Assembly: GCA_032622095.1 (NCBI GenBank)
Contig: CP136064.1
Coordinates: 43,852,989 to 43,916,988 of the forward strand
Reading direction: 5' to 3'
Length of the DNA: 64,000 bases
From: Siphonodentalium dalli
Lineage: Eukaryota > Mollusca > Scaphopoda > Gadilida > Siphonodentaliidae
Shown here: in pieces, positions 30,891 to 43,559 of the stretch
Layout: every line of letters starts with the position of its first letter
How positions within the stretch are numbered: position 1 is the stretch's first letter
Notes under the pieces: model-generated
The model's input: only the letters and a program-made list of their open reading frames with translations
Databases searched by the model: none
What the model was told of the DNA's origin: nothing
Program-made: the position numbers and the translations under genes

Positions 30891-32187
30891 AGCAGGAATG
30901 TTCATAGGGGGTTCCAATTGGGGGGGGGGGGTGAACCATAAACGTTCCAACTATATAGGATTTGGTCTAATAAAATTTCCTCCTTTATTGGATTTGGTTT
31001 TGAGTAATGCAAAATTCCGATATTGGATTAATGACTTAACAATTTGGGTTTTTATGTGTTCTTTTTAAGACTATGGGCTGTGTAAATAAAGACACTAGTA
31101 ACAAGAATAACATAGCATTGATCCACGTTTTATGTATTGAGTACTCTCTGCGTGCAATACATTATACGTGATATCAATCAGAATATGGTTGAGGAACTTA
31201 TGTGAGTTACATGTATTCAAATTCCAAGGAGTCACAAGTTATAACTCACACAATGGTATCAACTTCAAGTATGCATGGTGAATGATTGTTATATTGTTAA
31301 AGTTGTCATCAGAAAGATATGGACGTTTGACATTACTAATAGACTAGTGACCCTGAATCTATGGTTGGTAAATCATACCAGTCTGAACTTGAAGGAAATG
31401 CTTTGCTTTCAATGTCATATATGTGTTCAGGTAATGAGTATTACTGGAATTTATTTACTCAAATGACTGTGTATTAACATCAACAGCCATTTCTGTACAA
31501 ACTACAATTACAAATCATGCAATACCATAATGCCAGTTTGTCACTGCCACATGGGCATGAATCCCCACGATGGTCCAACACTGACAGTCGTGACAGTAGT
31601 AAAAGGGTTGAAATAATATAAAGAGAATAAACACTTTCCCATAAGTATTCATTGTTTTCAAAACCATTAGCTCCTACATAGCACTCGCTAACTCAGAATT
31701 GAAACAGTTCCTGTATTGAAATGCAGGACATTTGAATTACTAGTTAAATTTGACGTATATTCGTACGAGTAAACGATCTCCCCTGTTATTCGCGGTATAC
31801 ACATTTCGCAATTTGTTTAAACCTGTAAAATTAGTTATATTCATCCACCTCCAAATGACATGACAAGTTATCAACATATAATCATTACTTACCTGTACAA
31901 CATATAATCATCACTTAACTGTAAACTGTGTACAGCGTATTTTGACATCTTGTGCACCTTAGTCATGATTTATTCGATTTTATTGAATTGGGAAATCGGT
32001 GACGAATAATTATAATTTGAATTCCGAGTCGTAAAATAAACAACCGGCACAAACTCTGATTGAAACAATTAGATCATTCGATTTACTTGTTACTTTTAAT
32101 TCCCAACTATTGTAATTTGAGTCATGAAATTTCTAACTATTTAAAATGATGGTCCTCAATGGGGTGGGACCCCCCCCCCCCCCCCAC
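30891..32187. other. No gene recognised
   Basis: Anonymous sequence with a G-run near 30925 and a C-run at 32170-32185. Both runs face the related 60-bp repeats that lie outside them. Confidence 0.4.
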
Positions 32188-32350
32188 ACCGCCTGTCCAT
32201 GACTGTCAGCTTGATAAAATATGAGCCAAACATACAACCACAATAACCCTCAACATCTGCCACTGCCAGCTTGATAAAATGTGAGCTTAACATACAAACA
32301 CAATAATCCTCAACACTGTTAGCTTGGTAAAATATGAGCCGAACCTTCAG
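32188..32350. repeat. 60-bp tandem repeat, locus 2 (diverged)
   Basis: About 2.6 diverged units of the same family as 30750-30890 (AGCTTGATAAAATATGAGC, CACAATAACCCTCAACATC), in the same orientation. Confidence 0.75.
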
Positions 32351-32399
32351 GACTCTGTGCTCTGAATAGGTTATTGCCGCATGGCTCCGGGGGTATAAT

Positions 32400-33540
32400 G
32401 TTAGCCAGGGAGTCCAAAACGAGTCAAAAACTCACCATGAGTCTCCGTTATCGAGGATATCAAACGGAAATGAGGTACATGCAGTGATTGTTCAACAGTT
32501 GGAAATTGCAACCCTGACACAATAATAGTTGGAAATTTCCAACCATTTTCCAACCAGTAGTCAATGGGAATTTTGTTGCTTTTATACCAACGATTCAGCT
32601 GAACATTCACATTCATATGTATCCACTTTTGGTCAAATCGTGGGCTGAAATGGCCATCGGTTGGATTTTTTCTAATCTTTGTGGTGTCAGGTTGGAAAAT
32701 TATATAACAGTTGGAATGCTTGATGTACCAACTGGGAAATTCCAGCACAATGCGGTTGCATGCAAACGGAGATGCGCGCGATATGTCTGGTTCAAAGGTG
32801 TGCAGTTTGAAATTTGAGGGTGAACTCACCCCAACGGAGACCCTCGCGCCACGCTTGTGTATACATGTGTCTGTGTGAAGTTAGCCTGACGGAGACTCTC
32901 GAGCTGAACATTCACAGTTATATGTATATGCTTTTGGTCAAACTATTGGGCTGAATTTGCCATCAGTTTCTAATCTTTAATGTCTCAGATACGAAAATTA
33001 TATAACAGTTGGAAAGCTTGAGGTACCAATGGGAAATTCTAATCTCAAAATACTATATATGGCATCCAATATTTTCCAACAATCCCTAATGAAAGAATAG
33101 TTTGAAGTTATTTAATTAAATTTACGCCATTAAATACGTCAAAGAGTCTTTATTTATCTGGGACTATTTCTCTACGCGGACAAACAACGCTTAGTTACAT
33201 GAAACGTCATCGTGTAAGTAAGTAAGTTTCACGTCCCATTTGTTAATTTAAGTATGTTTTATCTAGGTTTTGGATCATGTATTAAATAGAATCTACAAAT
33301 CGTCCCCAGTTCAGAGCGGAATTTGATAAACTTGTCCAGTAAATTAAGTCATATCCTGTCTGAACCTCGTCAAAGGCTCGGTCTGGTTTGGTCAAAATTG
33401 TTCACTGAAATGGTCATCAGTGGGAAATTTTCCAGCCTTAGGGGGTGTCAGGTCGGAAATTTCCAACACTTTGATAGCGTGATACCAGTCTATGTTCTAG
33501 GATTTTGCCGTTTTACAGGTTCAGATTAAAACATTTTCTC
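32400..33540. repeat. Dispersed repeat with TTGGAAATTTTCCAAC dyads, cluster 1
   Basis: Repeated blocks with GGTCATCAGTTGGAAATTTTCC, AGGTTGGAAATTTCCAAC-like palindromes and TTTGGTCAAA occur at about 32500-32720, 32930-33060 and 33390-33470, and again at 52280-52740. The 142-codon minus frame at 32401-32829 lies across these repeats and is not a recognised protein. Confidence 0.65.
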
Positions 33541-33618
33541 CCACTGGGCTGAGTGGTTCTCCCACTCCCCGGTAGCCAGTAAAAAGGCTAATCAATTACA
33601 AAAAGACTAACAATCATC

Positions 33619-34131
33619 TTAAAGGCACGGGCGGCGTTCGTTGCAGAAATATTGATATTTGTTCAAATCGCCATCAACAGAAGGAATATTAAAATATCTA
33701 TAGTGTTGTTCATATGCCAAACATAATAAGCGCATAAATAGTATATTGTCGCCAAGACGTACGATGGTGTACGTAAAGAAGAGCCTGCTCGTGTTACAGA
33801 AGTTTTGCTTCTGTTTATATAACGCAGCTCAATTCTATTGGTTAATCACACACAAATGATATAAACGGTCTTTATTATTTCCATATCAGGAAAACTGTAA
33901 CAAATAACGCTCTTTATGTTTACCATACAAAAGCCAGGTTATGTAACGTTTTTTGCTTTTGTTTACAAAGGAAAAACATTTGACAATAACATACTGTTTA
34001 TGCCATATTTCTGATTGTTATAAGAACAAAATCGGTCTATACTTTACTATTCTTTCTGTTTATGGCGGTTTTTTTGACGGAGGTGAATATTTTAACAGCA
34101 TACCCACCGCCAACGCCGCCCGTACCTTTAA
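33619..34131. mobile_element. TTAA-flanked MITE, family A, copy 1
   Basis: TTAA at 33619-33622 and 34128-34131; ends AGGCACGGGCGGCGTT and AACGCCGCCCGTACCT. The body shares AAACAGTATGTTATTGTC-like, TAAAGAGCGTT-like and ACGTACACCATCGTACGTC-like blocks with copies at 38706 and 61023 (both in the opposite orientation). Confidence 0.9.
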
Positions 34132-35423
34132 AAGTCAAGTTGTGGGCAATTGGTATTATGCGGATTAAGAATTGTTTCCTGGTTCGGAAGGGGAGGGTGA
34201 AGTTGGAAATTGCAAGGTGGACACACCAACGATGATCCTTTAGTCACGTCCCTGGGTCTGTATCGAGTGAACACGCGGTTTGGTTTTGTTCGCATGCATG
34301 AGGGCGGTATTGTGTCCGTGCGATTTTATGAATTGCGGTTCCCGAACAATGAGGTAATCATTAGACCTTTCAATTTCTAAGCTGTGCTTTATAAAAAATC
34401 TGGTAACGATTGTAACAATGGAATTGTGATCTAATAGCTATATTTAGTCAATGGCCTTGGTACCATGCCGTTCGCGAACATGGAAGAACGCGGATTCGAA
34501 TACACTCTATAGCTACACTGCTCAAGTGTGCCCCGCCACTGAGATAAACTTCAGATAATAAGCTTTCAGAAAAATGTTGATACATTGAATTTGCCCACCA
34601 AAATGGTACCATTTTCCATTTTTGAGGAGCCTGGCTCGTGAACTTAAAAAAAGACCAACCACCATTAGAACTAAATCAGTAAAACCCACACACATCAAAG
34701 CGAAATCATCAGGACCCACAAACATCAGAGCGAAATCAGCACAACATACCAACATCTTAGTTTTATAACATGGCCCGACCGAAACACTTATTAACCAGGA
34801 GTGCATACGTTCAGGTGGGCTCGGTCATGTATTGGGTCACATGTGTTGGTGAGTTGCCACCGCACAATATCACATAAGCCTCCTGTTTCACGAATCAATC
34901 AATCAAACGTACAACATACTTGAATCAAACACTTCTTATTGTGTCTATATTCCTCATAATATTTTCTTTCATCTCCTCTGTGTGCTCGATAATATGTCTT
35001 GTTTTTGGTGGGAATCAGAGTACAGTTCACGATCGCAGGGGGTGAACTGGCAATGAATCGTGTAAGCCGACAGAACATTCAACATCAATAACATTCCAAA
35101 CGAACATCCGATCCTTACACTATTATACGTGCCAGGGGAAACATGCGCTAACAAAACTTGAGCATACAGTTATAGTTGTGTCTTTTAATCCCCGTCAAGT
35201 GAATTTGGGGCTGATGTTTCTTTGAATGAACCAGTATATATATTTATCACATAATTTGGCCATAAAAGCAGTTTCATAATTATCGGTAATAGACACGTTT
35301 AATATCAGCGCGTGCGATGACGTCACGGCGTTCTTCAAATCACTTGCGATCGCTGTAGTTTATGATTGTTGTTTTCGATGAATATTTCGCGTTGCTTCGG
35401 GTTTATTTGATCATGTGATAAAA
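34132..35423. other. No gene recognised
   Basis: Anonymous sequence. GGTGGACACACC... and AGTCACGTCCCTGG at 34213-34254 resemble the right edge of the repeat at 52075-53015. CAATCAATCAAAC at about 34898 could be a SINE tail. Confidence 0.4.
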
Positions 35424-35576
35424 GGTATCTCACACTCGTCCTATTTTATACGTAATTTATCAACCTCGTCCTTTAAATTCTATTTAAGCCTCGGTAAACC
35501 TCGGCTCAAATCGAATTTAGTGAACTCGGTTGATAAATTCCGTATAAAATAGAAACTCATGTGAGATCCTCTATAT
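35424..35576. repeat. ~150-bp inverted repeat
   Basis: Arms around 35426-35470 and 35535-35575 pair (CTATTTTATACGTAATTTAT with ATAAATTCCGTATAAAATAG; GTATCTCACA with TGTGAGATCC). The loop contains AAGCCTCGGTAAACCTCGGCT. It abuts the long inverted-repeat element to the right. Confidence 0.75.
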
Positions 35577-35593
35577 GTATGGAAACATTATTA

Positions 35594-38512
35594 TGCTACA
35601 CCGGATGCGCGCATGGCGAAACAAGCGACAAAAATGCTGAACGCCTGTGTAAATCCGAACCCGAGACAAGCGAAGGAATTAGTCCAGGCACATTAGACAT
35701 GAAAGTGGAAAAGTAAGGAAATAAATCGGGGAAAGCTGATTTTTTTTATAATCTTTAGGCCATAACATCGCGGACGTGTCACGAAAAGTCCCCTAAAATA
35801 CGAATTGAGCTTTCTGAGTTGCTTAATGTTTTCCATATAATTTAAACAAAAAATATCTTTTCACAATAATGGAAATAATTGGATACTGTAACAATTTTTC
35901 AGCCGAAACATATACAAAAGACACTCAATATTGTTCGGTACACAATTCTCGAAACATCCATTCAAAGGGAAACTTCGAATGAATTTCGCGGATATGGATA
36001 TGAAATAAAACACTGAGCCAAAAAAATGACGATTTTGAAGGCGAACTGTATATATTTTAAAAACTGCACAGACACCACTCCGTCGCTATAATAGCCAGAA
36101 TTAGTAAGTTCGCGTATATATCATAGATGGTCAAAACTTATAAAAACATAACCTTACCCCCAAGACTGGTTCTCAATGATCTGGTCGTATTTTGCTTTTC
36201 TATTTTGTCTTATCTAGTTATATGCATTACACAGTTATACCAGTTTATGTGAAATATGAGTACGAGAGCGAATATAGTGACACGATCAGAATAATACAAT
36301 CGCGGACATGAAACGGCTGTCAAAATGGCCGCAACCACAAGCCAAGCCAAGACGAACGCAACATTTTGTATAACCACCAGTAGGTAAAATACGTATTAGT
36401 AATATACAAGCATGTTGCTAAATATCTTTAAAGGCACACAGATCATTAAATCAGATCCATCGGGAGGATTTGTCGGTCATTACAACGCAAGTCAAACCAA
36501 ATGATTTACTCCTTTAAAAGTTGGGGTTTTCTGTTTACAGTCGGGGCCAAAAATATCAATTTCCGGCATGCAACACACGAAGTAATGTTTCGCCACAAAG
36601 TGTATGGTAGTTTCATTCGGCGTGATGATAACTTATTGAATGTAACGCAGAAACTTAAATGCATATCCTTGCCGTATAAATAGTAGTTACATTTCCGGAT
36701 TTTACAGCACTCTCCGTGATAATAAACCATACACGTATGTTGCAATGCTTATTGTATTGCAAGGAAACCGCTATCTCTTCAAAAGATTAGCACACGATCT
36801 CACCAGATCAAATAATACATTTTTTATTAGACTAGTTTTCGAGCTGCTTCCAAACCGGTGTCTTCGTAGATAATTTGTTCAAATTATTTCAGTCGGCAAC
36901 TTGCAAATGGAATATGCTTTTACACAATGTACAATATTAGTTTTCCATATTTTGTTGTTTGAAAATATCTTACCAAAACCACCCATGAACTTGTGCAAAA
37001 TATTAGGTGATCAGCGTTTAAAGCTGTTATTTCACCGTTGGCCATTAACCCAATGCTGCTATTTATGGTTGTGAGTCCAGCAGATATGTGTAACATTAGG
37101 GAGAAGGGATACACACGGTAATGCGGTTGCAGCAAACATAGCACCCTTCGCGTATATGTGACCTTGGTGAATATAACAAAATAATATTTCCAGGTATAAA
37201 GACAGTCTTTATCATACAGTATGTAGGCAATTTTGGTCAAGTTTAGATATTTTTTAAGAGAGTATATGGTACTCCTTTGTGTTTTGATAAATTGCGTTCA
37301 TAGTATAGCACCGTGCATTCTTGTGGTGAAAGCGAAATATTCGTGTTTTATTACTTGAACTTAGGCAACTATGACTAATATTTTAAGACACGAAAAATAT
37401 AATCTACACATATCGCCCATTACTCTATGAATATCTCTCATACTGCTCTATAGCAGTGCATTTTGGAAGGTTTGGTGGTGTATATATTAAAAGAAACGAC
37501 GACGGGTCACATTCGCGAGACTGCTATGAGCACATATATTTTGGCTTCTAGGAAATAATCAATTCGTCGCTATTAAATTTCATTTTACAGTTTAATGTAC
37601 ACATATATCACACGATTAAAGATAAATAGTGCAGAAAAATTGCCTTATTCTTCCGTTTCTTTGCGCCCAAAAAGTCCAGATTTAACCATTGTATGAGACC
37701 TTGTATATCTCTCGGGAGATATATTAGAGAGAACACGTACATCCCCGATAAAATGTTTCTCTTATACTCTGCAAGCATTATTCCTCAAATACTTATGGGA
37801 CTAGCTATTCAATTTTGCATAAAATGTAATTTTCATTATATTTTGGAAATTTTGGCGGCCATTTTGTGACATACTGTACATTCTACTTATATGGTTCACG
37901 ACTAAGCATTGTTTGTATATACCTCAATGTATTATGAATTTGGAATTAATTGATCTACACGTGGCTGCAGTCGCATATGGCCTGATAGAAATGCTTCATA
38001 ATTTGTACCACTCCGAAAAATCAAGATATCTCAAAAAGCTCAACTCGGATTTTAGGGGACTTTTGCCATGTTGTTCATTAACATGTTCTTATTGATCCCT
38101 CATAAAATCATCTTTCCCCCATTTTTTGCCCTGGTGAAACCTAATGTGCCTGGACTAACTTAGCAAATATACAACGAAGTAATCAACGGAATCGAAATCG
38201 AAATCAGTTCAAACATACACGGAAGCTGCCAGGCGAAACAACCGAAGAAAGCGAAAATATCAAACTAAATTTCGCGGATTACAACTTATACATGTGCAGT
38301 GTTATTACGCTTTTCTGGTGGAAAACACGTGCATGAGTTGTATTTTGTATTTTGTCGCCGAGGAAAAACAACTATACAATGAAACAAGAGGAGGAACCGA
38401 AATTATCAAACGAGATCTCGTATCAAACGAGATCTCGTTTCATTATATCGCTTTCATAGCTTGTTTCGCCATTAAATATAAATAGAGTGGTTTCCACGCG
38501 CATCCGGGTGGA
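35594..38512. mobile_element. Degenerate long-inverted-repeat element (~2.9 kb)
   Basis: The left end CCGGATGCGCGCATGG / GGCGAAACAAGC (35600-35625) pairs with GCTTGTTTCGCC / CGCGCATCCGGG near 38459-38508. TAGTCCAGGCACATTAG at 35683 pairs with CTAATGTGCCTGGACTA at 38140. AAAGTCCCCTAAAATACGA at 35799 pairs with its complement near 38047. The interior has no transposase frame. The arms have decayed by indels, so this is an old non-autonomous element. Confidence 0.65.
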
Positions 38513-38705
38513 AGAAATAGGATGCCACAAGTATGTACATGTACCTCCGTGTACTAAGTGCTATACTGGCTAAGATTGTGGGGCATCGAGTAAGAATATG
38601 AGCTACTGTACGCGTGTGTCTCGGAGTTCAGGATATATGCACTTATCGCCTATTTTCTGGGTGACAGAGGCAACACAATCTAGAATTATATCCGCATATG
38701 TAATT

Positions 38706-39235
38706 TTAAAGATACGGGCGGTGTTGGCGGTGGGTATGCTGCCAAAATATTCACCTCCGTCTAAAACCGCCATAAACAGAAAGAATAGTAAAATATAGAC
38801 AGGCGTTGTTCTTCTACCAATCAGAAATATGGCATAAACAGTATGTTATCGTAAAAAAAATTCCCTTTGTTGTGTAAACAAAAGCAAAAAAAAACGTTAC
38901 GTTTCCTGACTTTAGTTTAGATCCAGATATGGAAATATAAAGAGCGTTTCTTGTTACTGTTTTCCTGATATGGAAATAATAAAGAGCATTTATATCATTT
39001 TTGTGTGATTAACCAATAGAATTTCGCTGTGTTATGTAAACAGAAGCACAACTTATGTAACACGAGCAGGCTCTTGCTTACGTACACCATCGTACGTCTT
39101 GACGACAATATACTATTTACGCGCTGATTATATTTGGCATATGAACAAAACTAGATATATTTTAATATTCCTTCTGTTGATGGCGATTTGAGGAAATAGA
39201 AATATTTCTGTAACGAACGCAACCCGTGCCTTTAA
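38706..39235. mobile_element. TTAA-flanked MITE, family A, copy 2
   Basis: TTAA at 38706-38709 and 39232-39235; ends AGATACGGGCGGTGTT and AACCCGTGCCT. Reverse orientation relative to 33619-34131, colinear along most of its length. Confidence 0.9.
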
Positions 39236-39924
39236 TACACGTGGTAATTCATCGCAGAAGGCTAATGTGTGCCGAACTTTGAACGAAAAATTGTCCATAT
39301 ACAGATATATTATATATCCATGTGTGTATATATAACCACGGGTACCTGGAACAAAATTACCCAGTATTCTATACTAAATTAAATTAATGGGTTCTGACAC
39401 AATCATGGTGAGTGTCGCCGGGTATAGGTGATATTGGTATATAGCACAGTGATGTCAATCTTGAAACCCCATAATACGTCGTGTCTACTAACTATCGGGG
39501 AATCATATATTGAACGATTTCTCGGGGTTAGAAGAAAAACCATTAGGGACATGCCATATAATTCCGTTTTGTCCTTGCGATATACAATTTTAATGACAAC
39601 TCTTTGATCGTGTTATGTTGCCAGTGGATCCTCTATACATTACCGTGTTTTATCTTAGTATGAGATGTACTCAGCTGCCCTCGGGAATGATGTTGCACTG
39701 TCATTTCCCTCATGCATGCTATCCATCATAGATTCCATTTATGTTTCCCAATCTGTGAGACGACGCCTGTAAACAACATATATGACATATGTATAATAGT
39801 TTCAAATTGTGATTGTAAATATATTATCTCCCCTTAGGCTAAATATCCAAAGTCAAATCATCATCAATCTACCATTCGTATACATTGTTTATAAAAAAAA
39901 AATGATATCGTACCAATGAACTTA
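39236..39924. other. No gene recognised
   Basis: Anonymous AT-rich sequence. Confidence 0.4.
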
Positions 39925-40560
39925 ATAATATATATGAGGTTTTGATGGCCGAACGTCGACTTTCACAAGAAGAAGTCTTAACATGTTTTGATTTGTTGTC
40001 AGTTAAAGGTATACTGTACTCAAATGTTGTTGTTGGTTTCTATAGTCTCTGTCGTATAATAAGGTAACCAGATTTCCATTAATTGAAAGTCTGTTGAGTA
40101 CGAAGTAATGTTATGGGTGGCAGATTAGTCGGAATACGAAAATACCAATTGTCGTTGTCGAGTAATTTTTGGACAGTTTTCAAGCCAATATATCAAATAA
40201 ATGTTATGTTATATGCATACTAGTCACATATAATCATTAAGTCATTGTCACTATTCAGTTAGTGACTTGAGTTTACCCCACTTATCAACATAAGTTTTTA
40301 CACGATCAGCCATAAATTAAATTTATATAAAATGAATAACTTTGATTTTAAGATAATCTATTAACCTGAACGTTTACAGAATACATCTTCGACTCAAATT
40401 ACTTAGTGTTCTATATATTATAGATATTAGATCATTGCCATCACCGGGAATTTATTGAAAATGGCGTATAGTACCCCTTTAATAACATATAGGAGGTTGT
40501 GATGGTCGAACGTCGACTTTCACAAGACGAAGTCTTAACAAGTTTTGATTTGTTGTCAGG
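39925..40560 (+). repeat. Tandemly duplicated ~80-bp exon-like unit split by a MITE
   Basis: Copies at about 39923-40002 and 40480-40559 share TTAATAA, ATATA, GAGGTT and an ATG followed by 58 nt of open sequence (39945-40002 and 40502-40559). The second copy ends in a strong splice-donor-like CAG/GTAAGC. The predicted starts are MAERRLSQEEVLTCFDLLS and MVERRLSQDEVLTSFDLLS. It may be a first exon of a host or transposase gene, but no downstream exon is recognised. Confidence 0.4.
40003..40482. mobile_element. TTAA-flanked MITE, family B, copy 2
   Basis: TTAA at 40003-40006 and 40479-40482; ends AGGTATACTGTACTC and GCGTATAGTACCCCT. The right part is colinear with 17600-17779. It sits exactly between the two exon-like duplicates. 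Confidence 0.87.
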
Positions 40561-40639
40561 TAAGCAAACATTCCAGTGATCATCTCCGAGAAAGTCCATG
40601 CTTTTGTTTCCCTAACATGAGGTAGATCGCCCGACACTT

Positions 40640-41075
40640 TGTCTGCTCTATGCAAACGATATTCGAAATTCTACATGATACAATGGTATATGATTCGGGT
40701 GTCGATGTCAAGATATTAGAGCGCAACGTAAATTCTGAACAACACATATTATTCCAGTGGATCTGTGCGAACCGTTTATCCCTAAACGCCATCAAAGCAC
40801 GATACATCCTATTTGATCCATCAATACATGTACTTGTTTCTAAATCTATGCAAATTAATGTAGCAATCAATAGGAAACTGATTGAATGAGTAGGCGCAAA
40901 CTCTCTCGAAAAGGGCGTCAGAATCTTGTGCATATTTTTGGATGAAAACCATTGCTCACATTTCCAATTTTTTTCTCCAAAATAGCCTATTCAAATTTTG
41001 CAATGAATGAGGAAAATAAACTGATTTCCTTTGAAGCTCTTAAAACTGTATTACGCCCTTGTCCAATTATAATCT
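40640..41075 (+). pseudogene. LINE reverse transcriptase fragment containing an empty TTAA target site
   Basis: LLYANDI at about 40643-40663 is the catalytic YADD box with N for the first D. A frameshift later the frame continues with WICANRLSLNAIKARYILFD, the typical segment after the box, then FLDEN near 40935 and EALKTV at 41032-41052. The bases around TTAA at 41040-41043 match both flanks of the 6.1-kb element at 47949-54090, so this copy preserves the pre-insertion state. Confidence 0.8.
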
Positions 41076-41339
41076 TTATTGCCTCCTTTTGAGGAGAGAG
41101 ATAATTTGTACATGGTTATTTACAAATATATTGTACATAAATCAAGAGATCAAATTACAAGCACATGTACTCAATGTATAAATATAGACATGTGACGACA
41201 TAATGATCACATGCGAATGATGTATAATTGTATATACAATGTAGACAGAGTACTCGTGTTCTCGAGTGCTGAACGTATAATTCGTAATATAGACTATTTG
41301 TAAAACAAATTATACATAAAAAGGATACGCAGAACGAAG

Positions 41340-41743
41340 TTACATATATCACACCGTGTGATCGATGATGGTCGTCACTAGGCAATATCTCACATACGTG
41401 AGATTAGTATGGTAATCCAATGTTATACATGCATAGACTAATTAGAATACTACATTATACATATGTTGGGTGCAGAAAACAAATTTACTTATATCGCATC
41501 CGTGTGATCGCTGGTGGGCATCACCAAGGAATATATCACATGCGTGAGGTTATGACAATATTCGTTATGTATAGTATGCTTAGATAATTTAGAAAACAGA
41601 TGATACACATGTTTGGTGCACAAAACAGATGTATGTATCCATCACCCGTATATAGCCGTCGAATGACTGGCGTCACCAAAGAACACCTCACATGCGTGAG
41701 GTTGTTATGATAATAGTTAGGCAGCATATACTATTTAGAAAAC

Positions 41744-41795
<52 letters not shown>

Positions 41796-41925
41796 AGCCT
41801 GCACACACCAACAAAAAATATATATAGATATGTATATCACAACCGTGTGATCAAATGAGGAGCATCACTACGGAAAATATTACATGCATTAGGTTCTTAT
41901 GTTAATTCAAAAGTTTGGCTTGTAT
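41340..41925. repeat. ~160-bp diverged tandem repeat, four units, with an (AT)n run
   Basis: Units start near 41345, 41495, 41640 and 41835, each with a CCGTGTGATC-type block followed by CATCAC and TCACATGCGTGAGGTT. An AT dinucleotide run occupies about 41747-41792. No coding potential. Confidence 0.75.
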
Positions 41926-41940
41926 CCGGACATTGTCATA

Positions 41941-42585
41941 TCAGTTGATAATCAGGTTGTGGAATTTCTGAATGGGATACGTTAAGTACGGATCCTCGGT
42001 CCCAAGCATGATTTCTAGAAATTCATTTTTAGGTAGGCCGTCCAAGTAGAGGAACACTGACACGCCGTTATGATTAAGTATTGTCCCCCATAACTGGTTC
42101 CTTAACATCAGAATTGTGTGGGCTGTATAGCAGAACATTAAGTGATCAAGTTCGTTGTCGTATGCTTTATAACACTGGTGGCAGGTCAAGTTATTTGGGT
42201 AGGTTGTTTTGTTGAGAAGTTTGGCCAAGTTATAGAATTTATCAGCTGCGTTTGGGTGACATTGAAAGAGTCTCCGTATTTGCCATCCGGATAGGGGGTC
42301 ACGGAAAACACGTTTCACAATAGAAAACCTCCTTTCGTTGGAAATATTTGCTTTCCACTTTGTCGTGTACGTTATCTTTACAACACTTTTAACGATTGTC
42401 TTCCATGACTTGTGATCAGGGAAGTTCCCGTGGAGTAGAAAATTACCAACGTGCACCATGAGTCCATACTGTTCAAGTAAAGGGAAAACATCAGAGACAA
42501 ATCCGGAAGCTGTGCGACGAAATAGACGATAGAAGCGATATAATTCACATACATATCCCTTATTCAGCAAACATTTTTCGAACAT
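41941..42585 (-). pseudogene. LINE C-terminal region (Cys/His domain)
   Basis: 214 codons open without RT motifs. CHQCYKAYDNELDHLMFC followed by RNQLWGTI corresponds to the C-terminal Cys-Cys...His...Cys domain of LINE ORF2 proteins. The upstream part (FPLLEQYGLMVHVGNFL, WKTIVKSVV) resembles the region linking RT to that domain. A start-like sequence MFEK recurs at about 47302 on the plus strand. Fragment only; likely a relic of the same LINE group as 40640-41075. Confidence 0.65.
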
Positions 42586-42589
42586 TATT

Positions 42590-42900
42590 ATTCAAATGGA
42601 TATTGTTACAATGCCGAAATATTTAATTCTTATGGTGAAGCAGTTATCTGCCAAGCATATGAAGAAAGAAGTTAATAGAAATTTAGAACAATTTGCGAAA
42701 TAATGGATTTTAGCTACCCCTCCCCAAACACGTTTTTGGTAAAAAAAAATACATATTTTTGTTCAGAACTTTACCAAATTTCCCAATTGATCATACTGGG
42801 ACCCAACATAATTATTTTGCTTAAATTGTAGCCTGGGGACATTGCGTAAGTTATTAAAGACGTGTTCGGGCTTCCGGACCCCAAATTACAACAACAACGC
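42590..42900 (-). repeat. Dispersed repeat, inverted copy of 46600-47340
   Basis: Contains CCAAACACGTTTTTGGT, GATAAC/GTTATC blocks and ends in TTACAACAACAACG. The complement occurs at 46606-46930 and 46983-47290 on the plus strand (TTGTTGTTGTAACTGGGG at one end). Confidence 0.7.
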
Positions 42901-42956
42901 ATTTAATTGCTATTACATACAGTAAGTGTCGCATATCACAAGTACTCCATTCTCGT

Positions 42957-43262
42957 TTAAGATTGAAATGCAGTATGCACTATGGCCAATTGAGTAATCA
43001 CATTAAAACGTCCCCTCTCTGTCATTGTGGCAAATAGAAAAAGCATATCATTACTTATTGGAATACAGTGGTCCTAAGACTGAACTTCTATGCACCATAC
43101 TGAATTTAATTTTATCACAAATACTTTTTTGCAACTCAGTCATCGCGAAAATATTAAAATAGTTGATGGGGTTCAGACATTTATCTCGAAAACAAAGCGA
43201 TTTCCATAACGCTGCCATTTGTTTAAACGTCGTGAAAACCATTGAAACCCTGCTGAGCGCGA
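42957..43262 (+). pseudogene. LINE C-terminal remnant
   Basis: LRLKCSMHYGQLSNHIKTS and SPLCHCGK, then after a frameshift EYSGPKTELLCTILNLIL and FHNAAICLNVVKTIETLL, follow the order of a LINE C terminus (CPCG...H..LL.C..Y...R..L). Stops and shifts show decay. It lies next to, and on the opposite strand from, the fragment at 41941-42585. Confidence 0.7.
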
Positions 43263-43559
43263 AATTTACCACCACCTGCAATCTCACGGCGACGGACGTA
43301 TCAATGACGAAAACAACATTATCTGTGTATCATTGCGTCCAATCACCTCCAACGAAACTATGTGTATATCATTGTATCCAATCAGTTCCAACTGGATTAC
43401 ATCCTAATTTTCCCCATACAATCTCTCCCAGATAAATTGTTCACCTCCGGATAGAACTACCATATCTCCACAGACTGAGTTAAAACTGGGAGCATGTTCA
43501 TCAAGTTCGTGGTGTTTTCGTGATTTAAAATAGCGCAATTGTCACATAAACAGTTAAAA
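43263..43559. other. No gene recognised
   Basis: Anonymous; a short direct repeat of the TATCATTG..TCCAATCA type lies at 43326-43385. Confidence 0.35.

Noticed and set aside
32401-32829. 142-codon minus frame
   Set aside because: Falls across dispersed dyad repeats and shows no family resemblance.
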